From assembly GCA_013361595.1 (NCBI GenBank), contig JABFXT010000038.1, positions 1-6,966 on the forward strand: a DNA stretch of 6,966 nt, in the 5' to 3' direction. A program made the translations under genes and the position numbers. Source of the stretch: Nocardia sp. Its GTDB lineage: Bacteria; Actinomycetota; Actinomycetes; Mycobacteriales; Mycobacteriaceae. A model generated the notes under the pieces. It ran no database searches. It had not been told where the DNA came from and was given only the letters and a program-made list of their open reading frames with translations. Shown piece by piece: positions 1 to 5,724 of this stretch; the stretch's first letter is position 1; each line of letters starts with the position of its first letter.

Positions 1-1455
1 GCGAGTATTCCCGGTATCCGGCGTAAGAGGCTGTACGCGGGCGTGATCAGCGGTACGAATGTGTGGCGGGCCGACCGCTACGTGACTCTGGAATATCTGA
101 ACGAACTCGCGAAAGTGTGCCCTGATCTGGTGGTTTCCACCGGCACCACACTGCTGCACGTGCCCTACGATGTGCTCGCCGAATACGAAATCCCCGGCAA
201 TGTGGCCGATCGGCTCGCATTCGCGAAACAGAAGGTCGGCGAAGTCGTCTCCCTGGCGAAAGCGCTCACCGAGGGCCCCTCGGACAAATGGCGTAAACGT
301 CCCGGCGAAGTGCATTTCAAACAGAAGCACGCCGTGCGGCAGCGCGTCTACGCCATCACCCCGCAGATGCGCGAACGCGCGCCCTATGCCGAGCGCCGGG
401 CGGCGCAGCAGGAGAAACTGCGACTGCCGCTGGTGCCGGCCACCACGCTCGGGTCGTACCCGCAGAGCGCCGAAGCACGGCAGGCCCGCCACCAGCTCGG
501 TGAGGGGCGGTTGTCCTACGACGAATACCGCAAGAAGATCGAAGCGGAGATCGCCGCGACGATCGCGTTGCAGGAAGATATCGGTCTCGACGTGCTGGTG
601 CACGGCGAACACGAGCGCAACGACATGATCCAGTACTTCGCCGAACTGCTGGACGGTTTCGCCACCACCCATTTCGGCTGGGTGCAGGTGTACGGGTCGC
701 GCTGTGTGCGGCCGCCGATCATCTACGGCGATGTGTCGCGGCCGGCCCCGATGTCGGTGGACTGGATCACCTACGCGCAGTCGCTGACCGATAAACCGGT
801 GAAAGGTATGGTCACCGGCCCCGTCACCATGGTGGCGCGCTCGTTCGTCCGGCAGGACCAGCCGCTCTACGAGACGGCCGACCAGGTGGCGCTGGCCATT
901 CGCGACGAGGTCGTGGACCTGGAGCGGGCCGGAACAGGCATCATCCAGGTCGACGAACCGGCACTGCGGGAACTGTGGCCGTCCCGCCCGGAAGGCCGCG
1001 CCGAATACCTGCGATGGGCCATCGGTGCCTTCCGTCTCGCCACCTCCGGTGTGGCGCCGGCGACCCAGATCCACACCCATATCCCGTACTCGGGGCGCAC
1101 GGAGATCGTGGAGGCGATCGAGCAGCTGGACGCCGACGTGACGGCCATCGTCGCCACCCGGTCCATCGAATGGGTGCTGAAGGCACTGGAAGAGGATTAC
1201 GCCTCCGGCCACGGCCTGAGCCACGGAGTCGGCCCGGGTGTGTACGAGAGTCGGTCGGCCCGGATCCCGGATATCGACGAACTCGACGAACTGCTGACCG
1301 CCGCCGCGGCGGCGGTGGGGCCGGACCGGGTCTGGGCGAACCCCGACGGTGGCCTCAAGACCCGTCACCACTGGCAACTCGATCCGGCTCTGCGCAATAT
1401 GGTCGCCGCGGCCCGCCGTGTTCGCCGTCGCGTGGAGTCGGTGCGGGCGGAATAG
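1..1455 (+). CDS. MetE-like protein (cobalamin-independent methionine synthase family), 5'-truncated by the window, zinc site not conserved
   Basis: The reading frame is open from the first base and ends at TAG 1453-1455. It gives 484 residues, about two thirds of a normal ~755-residue MetE, so the N-terminal barrel is mostly outside. Family hallmarks in order are GTNVWRAD (codons from 55), LGSYPQS (about 448-468), VHGEHERNDM (about 598-627), YGSRCVRPP, DKPVKGMVTGPVT, IIQVDEPALRE (about 940-972), IHTH, GPGVY and NPDGGLKTR. Canonical MetE moves a methyl group from 5-methyltetrahydropteroyl-triglutamate to homocysteine, using zinc bound by His641, Cys643, Glu665 and Cys726 (E. coli numbering). 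Here only the His remains (CAT 1078-1080). The other three are Pro (1084-1086), Val (1150-1152) and Gly (1348-1350). Trp567 and His694 are Arg (838-840, 1252-1254). Ser433, Glu484 and Asp605 are kept. Family membership is certain. Methionine synthase activity is doubtful, so no symbol is given. The dehydrogenase follows 69 nt downstream on the same strand. Confidence 0.9.
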   Translation, partial: ASIPGIRRKRLYAGVISGTNVWRADRYVTLEYLNELAKVCPDLVVSTGTTLLHVPYDVLAEYEIPGNVADRLAFAKQKVGEVVSLAKALTEGPSDKWRKRPGEVHFKQKHAVRQRVYAITPQMRERAPYAERRAAQQEKLRLPLVPATTLGSYPQSAEARQARHQLGEGRLSYDEYRKKIEAEIAATIALQEDIGLDVLVHGEHERNDMIQYFAELLDGFATTHFGWVQVYGSRCVRPPIIYGDVSRPAPMSVDWITYAQSLTDKPVKGMVTGPVTMVARSFVRQDQPLYETADQVALAIRDEVVDLERAGTGIIQVDEPALRELWPSRPEGRAEYLRWAIGAFRLATSGVAPATQIHTHIPYSGRTEIVEAIEQLDADVTAIVATRSIEWVLKALEEDYASGHGLSHGVGPGVYESRSARIPDIDELDELLTAAAAAVGPDRVWANPDGGLKTRHHWQLDPALRNMVAAARRVRRRVESVRAE

Positions 1456-1524
1456 CGTTCCGCCGGCCACACTGTCCGGACCGGACGTTGGCAAATACCG
1501 GTATGCGACGGTAGGCATGGACGC

Positions 1525-2580
1525 ATGAGTAATGCTGTAGCCGCCTACGCGATGGCCGGACCCGACGCTGCTTTCGAGAAGGTCACCATCGAGCGGCGCG
1601 AACTCGGGCCCGACGATGTCCTGATCGATATCGCATACGCCGGTATCTGCCATTCCGATATCCACACCGCTCGTGATGAATGGGGTGGTGCGGCATATCC
1701 GTGCGTTCCGGGGCACGAGATCGCGGGCACCGTCGCGGCCGTGGGTTCGGCGGTCACCCGGCACCGCGTCGGTGACCGGGTGGGGGTCGGCTGCATGGTG
1801 GATTCCTGCGGGAAGTGCGAGCCCTGCCTGGCGGGCGAGGAGCAGTTCTGTACCCGGGGCGCGGTGATGACCTACAACACGCGCGTGCCGGCGGAAGTGC
1901 AGCCAGGCGGGCACACCATGGGTGGATATGCCAAGCAGATCGTGGTGACCGAGAACTTCGTGGTCGCCGTCCCCGAGGGAATCGATCTGTCGGTGGCCGC
2001 ACCGCTGCTGTGCGCCGGAATCACGCTGTATTCGCCCTTACGGCAATGGGGTGCCGGACCCGGAAAAAGGGTCGCGATCATCGGAATGGGCGGGCTCGGC
2101 CATATCGGGGTGAAAATCGCGGCGGCGCTGGGCGCCGAGGTCACGGTACTGAGCCATTCGCTGAGCAAACAGGAGGACGGGAAGCGATTCGGTGCCCATC
2201 ACTATTACGCGACCAGCGATAAGCAGGTTTTCCGGGAGCTGCGCAGCAGCTTCGATCTCGTCATCAACACCGTATCCGCGGATCTGCCGATCAACGACTA
2301 TATGAAGCTGCTGCGGCTGGACGGGACGCTGGTCGTCCTGGGCTTGCCCGAAGCGCCGCTCGAGGTGCAGGCCCGGGTGCTGGCCGGTCGCCGCCGGTCG
2401 CTGGCCGGCTCGATGATCGGCGGTATCGGACAAACGCAGGAGATGTTGAATTTCTGCGCCGAACACGGAATCGGGGCGGAAATCGAGTTGATTTCCGCGG
2501 ACGAGATCGACGGCGCATATGAGCGGGTGGTGGCCAGTGATGTGCGGTATCGGTTCGTCATAGACGCTGCGACGATCTGA
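1525..2580 (+). CDS. adhC: Zinc-dependent NAD(P) alcohol dehydrogenase, AdhC/cinnamyl-alcohol-dehydrogenase branch of the MDR superfamily
   Basis: This 351-residue protein is expected to interconvert primary alcohols and aldehydes in the cytoplasm. The catalytic zinc ligands are visible as Cys42 (GICHSD), His64-Glu65 (PGHE) and Cys163 (LLCAGIT). The structural zinc lobe is Cys95, Cys98, Cys101 and Cys109. The Rossmann motif GMGGLG lies at 187-192. The second strand ends in Ser-His-Ser followed by Lys215, without the acidic residue that selects NAD, so NADP(H) is likely. The C-terminus ([29 protein letters not shown]) closely matches my memory of Mycobacterium tuberculosis AdhC, and length is normal. 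The start is ATG 1525, matching the family N-terminus. Only a weak Shine-Dalgarno-like GGTAGG lies about 9 nt upstream. A TTGGCA at 1488-1493 could be a -35 element, but no convincing -10 follows. Physiological substrate unknown. A hairpin follows the stop codon. Confidence 0.95.
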   Translation: MSNAVAAYAMAGPDAAFEKVTIERRELGPDDVLIDIAYAGICHSDIHTARDEWGGAAYPCVPGHEIAGTVAAVGSAVTRHRVGDRVGVGCMVDSCGKCEPCLAGEEQFCTRGAVMTYNTRVPAEVQPGGHTMGGYAKQIVVTENFVVAVPEGIDLSVAAPLLCAGITLYSPLRQWGAGPGKRVAIIGMGGLGHIGVKIAAALGAEVTVLSHSLSKQEDGKRFGAHHYYATSDKQVFRELRSSFDLVINTVSADLPINDYMKLLRLDGTLVVLGLPEAPLEVQARVLAGRRRSLAGSMIGGIGQTQEMLNFCAEHGIGAEIELISADEIDGAYERVVASDVRYRFVIDAATI

Positions 2581-2590
2581 CGATTTCCGG

Positions 2591-2635
2591 CCGATCGCGA
2601 TACCGCGCCGGTGCCCGGAATGCGGTCTCGATCGG
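2591..2635 (+). terminator. Nested stem-loop after the alcohol dehydrogenase, probable terminator without a T-tract
   Basis: Ten bases after the stop codon, three inverted repeats nest inside each other. The outer arms are CCGATCG (2591-2597) and CGATCGG (2629-2635). The middle arms are ACCGC (2602-2606) and GCGGT (2622-2626). The inner arms are CCGG (2608-2611) and CCGG (2615-2618), around a 3-nt loop. No T-run follows, as is common for actinobacterial terminators. Position and pairing are seen directly; the terminator role is inferred. Confidence 0.5.
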
Positions 2636-2639
2636 TGGA

Positions 2640-2668
2640 CGTCGAACAATCGGTCACCGTCGAACAAT
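2640..2668. repeat. Direct repeat CGTCGAACAAT x2, 18-bp period
   Basis: CGTCGAACAAT occurs at 2640-2650 and again at 2658-2668. The 9-bp palindrome CGGTCACCG (2651-2659) lies between them and overlaps the start of the second copy. The shorter core GTCGAAC recurs at 2901-2907. It may be a binding site for an unknown regulator, or an accessory part of the adjacent DnaA-box cluster. No known operator is recognised. Confidence 0.55.
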
Positions 2669-2693
2669 GGGGATTCCAGGCCTTCCGGTGCAA

Positions 2694-2712
2694 TTCTCCA
2701 CACTGTGGAGAA
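2694..2712. repeat. 19-bp perfect palindrome made of two back-to-back DnaA-like boxes
   Basis: TTCTCCACA and its exact reverse complement TGTGGAGAA flank a single C (2703), giving 9-bp perfect arms. It could be two divergent DnaA sites or an operator for a dimeric regulator. No T-run follows, so a terminator is less likely. Confidence 0.7.
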
Positions 2713-2765
2713 CGCTGTGGAAAACCTGGCCCCGGGTGTGGATGAAGACCATGGGCTGTGGATGG
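2694..2765. promoter_or_regulatory. Left DnaA-box sub-cluster (five 9-mers)
   Basis: Compared with the consensus box TTATCCACA, the sites are: 2694-2702 TTCTCCACA on the plus strand (8/9), and, read on the minus strand, 2704-2712 TTCTCCACA (8/9), 2716-2724 TTTTCCACA (8/9), 2737-2745 TCATCCACA (8/9) and 2757-2765 CCATCCACA (7/9). The last three start 21 and 20 bp apart, about two helical turns, and share one orientation, as expected for cooperative DnaA binding. The matches are seen directly; binding by DnaA is inferred from the consensus. Confidence 0.6.
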
Positions 2766-2967
2766 ACAGCGACCCCGGAACGGTCTGGATATCGGAAATC
2801 TATTGATTCGGTTTCCACCGGATAACGGACCGGCAGTTTCTCCCGCAGTGGTCTCGGACCGGGGATTCCGGGCAGACACCGACATCGGGGCGGGTTTTCG
2901 GTCGAACGGTGTAAAACGCCGCCGGATCGACGTGACGTGGATGTGACCGTGGTGGGCCCGGAGTAAC

Positions 2968-3042
2968 GAATCCACAGGTATACGGCCGGTCTTTCCCCAG
3001 GCCCCGCCCGGCCTGTGGATAACCGGGGACACCTGTGGATAA
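2968..3042. promoter_or_regulatory. Right DnaA-box sub-cluster, with two perfect TTATCCACA boxes 20 bp apart
   Basis: On the plus strand, GAATCCACA at 2968-2976 matches the box consensus at 7/9. On the minus strand, TTATCCACA occurs twice without mismatch, at 3014-3022 and 3034-3042. Both perfect boxes sit in an identical 12-mer, CCTGTGGATAAC (3012-3023 and 3032-3043). The exact 20-bp period puts both on the same face of the helix. They lie 84-112 bp upstream of the protease start codon, so DnaA could also act on its promoter. Confidence 0.7.
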
Positions 3043-3115
3043 CTTCTCCCATGCCGCGAAACCGGGCAGCCACGGGGCAATCGGGGCGACAATGGTCCTG
3101 ATCGGCTGCGGCAGC

Positions 3116-3121
3116 GGGAGG
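3116..3121 (+). promoter_or_regulatory. Ribosome binding site GGGAGG supporting the TTG start of the serine protease
   Basis: GGGAGG ends 4 nt before TTG 3126-3128. It is the best purine-rich match upstream, and no in-frame ATG or GTG lies at a better distance. The ATG at 3092 is out of frame. The site therefore decides the start. Confidence 0.65.
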
Positions 3122-3125
3122 CTCC

Positions 3126-4250
3126 TTGGACAACCAGTGGCAGGGCACCGGCTCCGGCCGACCCACCGGCGGGGGCCGTGTGCTCATCACCGTCTTCGCC
3201 GCTGTGCTCGCGTTGGCTGCACTGTTCGGCTATCGGGGCGAACTGCCCGGCCTCCCGCAGCCGAGCCGCAGTGCCGTCGTAGCGCCGGTACGGCCCGCGC
3301 CCCGGCCTCCGTTGAACGCCGGTGAGCTCACCCGTGGCCTGTCTCCGGTACTGGTGAACATCACCGCCGCGGCCCGGCCGTTCGGTGCCGCGGCCGCCGG
3401 ATCCGGCATCGTGCTCACCGGCGAAGGTCAGGTTCTCACCAGCCATCATGTCGTGAAGGGCGCGAAAACCGTCCGGGTCAGCCGCGTGGCCGACGGCGCC
3501 GTGTACACCGCCCAGGTGCTCGGCTACGACGCCCACGCCGATATCGCTCTGCTCTCCCTGGCCGGCGCCCACGGGTTGGCCACCGCGCGGATCGGTAGCT
3601 CCGCCGGACTCCGGGTTCGCGACGAGGTGCTGGCCGTCGGCAATGCGGGTGGTAGCGGTACGGCGACCGCGGTCACCGGGGAGATCAGCGATCTGGACAG
3701 CACGATCATGGCGCTGAACCAGCAGGACCTGTCCCGGCAGGCGCTCACCGGAATGCTCGAGATCGAGGCCGCCGTCAGCGCCGGCCAGTCCGGTGGCGCG
3801 CTCACCGATCGCACCGGCGCGGTCGTCGGCGTGATCGCCGCCGCGTCGGGGAGCCGGGACCCGCCGCCCGGCGGGGCCGCCGATCCGCCGAACGGCTACG
3901 CGGTGCCGATCGACGCCGCCATGCGGATCGTGCGGCAGATCCGGTCCGGAACCCCCACCGAATCCGTGCACATCGGCCCTAGCGCCACGCTGGGTGTCCT
4001 GATCTCCGACGCCCGGCCGCACGGTGCCCGCATCGATATGGCGATCCAGGGGCTGCCCGCGCAGACCGCCGGCCTGGTGGCCGGGGAGATCATCACCTCG
4101 GTGGACGGTCGCGCCGTCACCAGCGCCCGCGCCCTGCGTGCCGTGATCGACACCCGCAAACCCAGCGAAACCGTGCGGCTGGGCGTGCGGGCACCGGACG
4201 GCGCCGAACGGGTCGTGGCGGTCGAACTGGTGACGGGCACACCGGGCTAG
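3126..4250 (+). CDS. Membrane-anchored HtrA/PepA-like trypsin-fold serine protease with one C-terminal PDZ domain
   Basis: This 374-residue protein begins at TTG with a short hydrophilic N-terminus, then a hydrophobic segment (about 19-35) and a Pro-rich linker (about 40-62). That fits a signal anchor or signal peptide placing the protease outside the membrane. The catalytic triad is His108 (TSHHVV), Asp139 (HADIALL) and Ser222 (GQSGGA). A PDZ domain follows (about 286-370, with LPAQTAGLVAGEIITSVDG). The layout and the VHIGPSA stretch before the PDZ domain recall mycobacterial PepA (Rv0125). Such proteases degrade or chaperone misfolded exported proteins. Two residues around the catalytic Ser are unusual: Gln221 where Asn or Asp is usual, and Ala225 where Pro is usual. 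It is transcribed alone, downstream of the DnaA-box region, and converges on the VKOR gene with 24 nt between the stops. Substrate unknown. Confidence 0.93.
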   Translation: MDNQWQGTGSGRPTGGGRVLITVFAAVLALAALFGYRGELPGLPQPSRSAVVAPVRPAPRPPLNAGELTRGLSPVLVNITAAARPFGAAAAGSGIVLTGEGQVLTSHHVVKGAKTVRVSRVADGAVYTAQVLGYDAHADIALLSLAGAHGLATARIGSSAGLRVRDEVLAVGNAGGSGTATAVTGEISDLDSTIMALNQQDLSRQALTGMLEIEAAVSAGQSGGALTDRTGAVVGVIAAASGSRDPPPGGAADPPNGYAVPIDAAMRIVRQIRSGTPTESVHIGPSATLGVLISDARPHGARIDMAIQGLPAQTAGLVAGEIITSVDGRAVTSARALRAVIDTRKPSETVRLGVRAPDGAERVVAVELVTGTPG

Positions 4251-4274
4251 GCGTACCGCTACCTTCGCCGCGGG

Positions 4275-4841
4275 TCAGAACAGTGACAGCCAGTAGTCCT
4301 GGAAGCGCAGGAACACCAGCACCAGCACCACCGCGTAGAACACCGCGACGAACGTCCAGCGCCATTCCGCGACCACGCGCAGCGCGCCCCGGTCGTTACC
4401 CCACAGCTGCTCGGTGATCACCGCGAGCAGCGGTGTGATGATCGCCCAGACCACCATGCAGTACGGGCACAGCGCATTGATGCGGTAGAGGCTCTGGAAG
4501 ATCAGCCAGCAGATGAACAGCGTGCCCGCGGCGGTCCCCAGCCACAGCCCGGTCCAGATCCATCGGGGCAGCACCACACCCGCGACCGACAGCACCCCGA
4601 GCGTGACCACCACCGAAAACCCCGTCACGCCGATGATCGGGTTCGGGAATCCGAGTACCGCCGCCTGATCGGTGGCCATCACCGAACCGCAGGACAGCAC
4701 CGGGTTCAAGCTGCACGAGGGTACGTAGCCGGGCTCGCTGAGCAGTTTGAAATCTTCGACGAGCAGGACGAACGCGGCGATCCAGCCTGCCAGTCCGCAC
4801 AGGAGCATCGTCCAGGCGGCAGGCGGTGAAGTCCGGATCAC
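4275..4841 (-). CDS. Vitamin K epoxide reductase (VKOR) family membrane protein, disulfide-bond re-oxidant of DsbA
   Basis: This 188-residue polytopic membrane protein has five hydrophobic segments (about 12-29, 66-90, 94-115, 128-146 and 162-178). The active-site CXXC is Cys125-Pro-Tyr-Cys128 (ALCPYCMVVW) and the loop pair is Cys43 and Cys51 (PSCSLNPVLSCGSVM). Bacterial VKORs take electrons from a DsbA-like partner through the loop cysteines and pass them to quinone via the CXXC. The sequence closely resembles Mycobacterium Rv2968c as I recall it. The start is GTG 4841-4839, which overlaps the TGA of the DsbA-like gene as GTGA (4838-4841), so the two are probably translationally coupled. Being next to a DsbA-like gene strongly supports the assignment. 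Confidence 0.95.
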   Translation of the reverse strand: MIRTSPPAAWTMLLCGLAGWIAAFVLLVEDFKLLSEPGYVPSCSLNPVLSCGSVMATDQAAVLGFPNPIIGVTGFSVVVTLGVLSVAGVVLPRWIWTGLWLGTAAGTLFICWLIFQSLYRINALCPYCMVVWAIITPLLAVITEQLWGNDRGALRVVAEWRWTFVAVFYAVVLVLVFLRFQDYWLSLF

Positions 4842-5704
4842 CGGCCCGCAGCCGCCTGGATCGCGGCCGCCAACGGTGCGGTGTCGAACTTCTGCCCGCT
4901 CGGGTCGGCGGTGAGTTCCACCTTTTCACCGTCGACGAAGACCGTCGGGGTTCCGTCGATGCCCTCTGCCAGCGATTCCTTGGATTTCGCGGCGACGAAG
5001 CCGTCGTACTTCCGGTCGGCGACACAATCGGCGATGCCGGGATCGGTATAGCCCGCCTGCTGGGCGATGGCGACGAGCTGCTCGTCGGTCAGCCCGGCGC
5101 CGCCCTCGGGCGGCTGCTGCCGGAACATCAGCTTCAACCAGTCCTGATAATTGTCGGTGCCGGTCTCGGCCACACAGTAGGAGGCGTTCGCCGCCCGGGT
5201 GGAGTATTCGGTGCTGGACATCTTGTCCAGGTAACCCACGATGTTGTACTCGACCGCGGCGCTACCGTCCGCCACGGACTTGCTCAGCAGGTCGGCGTGA
5301 TCGGCCTCGAACTGCTTGCAGACCGGGCACTGCATATCCGCGACGATCCGCACGGTTGCCTTCGCGTCGGGCTGCCCGATCCGGATGGCGCCGTTCTCGG
5401 TGGCGACCGCCGGGACGGGGCCCACATCGTCGGAACCGGAGTTCCGCACGGCCAGGCCGATACCGATCGCCGCGACCAGTGCCACGAGTACGGCGGCCAC
5501 ACCGACCTGGATCGCGATCTTGCGGTTGCGGTCCGCGCGCGCGCCCGCCGCCAGCGGATTGGGCCGCCCGGGGTTTTTGCTCACCGTGCGTTCACCACGC
5601 CTTTCCCTCGCCTCGCTGCCCCGGCCGTAGGTAGGTTCGCCGAGGGGCGCCGGGGTTCCCGGCACACCGCCCCCATCATTGTCCGGCTTGCTGAGAGTTT
5701 CCAT
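4838..5704 (-). CDS. DsbA-like membrane-anchored thiol-disulfide oxidoreductase (thioredoxin fold)
   Basis: This 288-residue protein has a charged cytoplasmic N-terminus, one transmembrane helix (about 64-86) and a DsbA/thioredoxin-like domain outside the membrane. The active site is Cys126-Pro-Val-Cys129 (MQCPVCKQF), and the cis-proline loop is Thr252-Pro253 (GTPTVFV). A second cysteine pair, Cys177 and Cys227, probably forms a structural disulfide as in the mycobacterial homologue Rv2969c. It is expected to oxidise thiols in exported proteins and to be re-oxidised by the coupled VKOR. The ATG at 5704 follows the PPK2 stop by 20 nt but has no clear Shine-Dalgarno. A GTG at 5584 (residue 41, reading VSKNPGRPNP) is an alternative start giving 248 residues, closer to homologues. 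Function is secure; the start is uncertain. Confidence 0.92.
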   Translation of the reverse strand: METLSKPDNDGGGVPGTPAPLGEPTYGRGSEARERRGERTVSKNPGRPNPLAAGARADRNRKIAIQVGVAAVLVALVAAIGIGLAVRNSGSDDVGPVPAVATENGAIRIGQPDAKATVRIVADMQCPVCKQFEADHADLLSKSVADGSAAVEYNIVGYLDKMSSTEYSTRAANASYCVAETGTDNYQDWLKLMFRQQPPEGGAGLTDEQLVAIAQQAGYTDPGIADCVADRKYDGFVAAKSKESLAEGIDGTPTVFVDGEKVELTADPSGQKFDTAPLAAAIQAAAGR

Positions 5705-5724
5705 AACTCACGCGCCCGAGTCGG

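Larger units (their letters stand above)
2581..3125. other. 545-base non-coding region with hairpin, direct repeats and DnaA-box cluster
   Basis: No credible gene lies here on either strand; the short open frames have no recognisable protein and no good start signal. From left to right it holds the hairpin after the dehydrogenase, an 11-bp direct repeat (2640-2668), five DnaA-box-like 9-mers (2694-2765), and a locally AT-rich stretch (AAATCTATTGATT at 2796-2808). A single GTCGAAC follows at 2901-2907, then a weaker box (2968-2976) and two perfect DnaA boxes (3014-3042), then the protease leader. The protease promoter must be here. TAACTT at 3040-3045, overlapping the last box, fits a TANNNT -10 element, but I see no matching -35. 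Confidence 0.7.

Noticed and set aside
1474..1486. Small hairpin GTCCG-GAC-CGGAC between the MetE-like gene and the dehydrogenase
   Set aside because: A 5-bp stem with a 3-nt loop and no T-run is too weak to call a terminator or operator.
1503..1528. Two tiny upstream frames before the dehydrogenase, ATG-CGA-CGG-TAG and ATG-GAC-GCA-TGA, the second overlapping the start as ATGA
   Set aside because: Each has only three sense codons and no ribosome binding site. Easily due to chance, and no attenuator structure accompanies them.
2758..2946. A 62-codon open frame in the intergenic region
   Set aside because: It starts inside a DnaA box, has no ribosome binding site and shows no protein-like pattern.
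2581..3125. True chromosomal oriC
   Set aside because: Despite the DnaA boxes there is no dnaA, dnaN, recF or rpmH nearby, so the main origin is unlikely to be here. The cluster is reported as an ectopic site instead.
2298..4022. A 574-codon open frame on the minus strand
   Set aside because: It lies antisense to the protease gene, the DnaA-box region and the dehydrogenase end. Its composition is Arg/Gly/Pro-rich with no recognisable domain, as expected of a shadow frame in GC-rich DNA.
4251..4274. Possible bidirectional terminator between the convergent protease and VKOR genes
   Set aside because: The 24-nt gap contains no clear inverted repeat or T-run.
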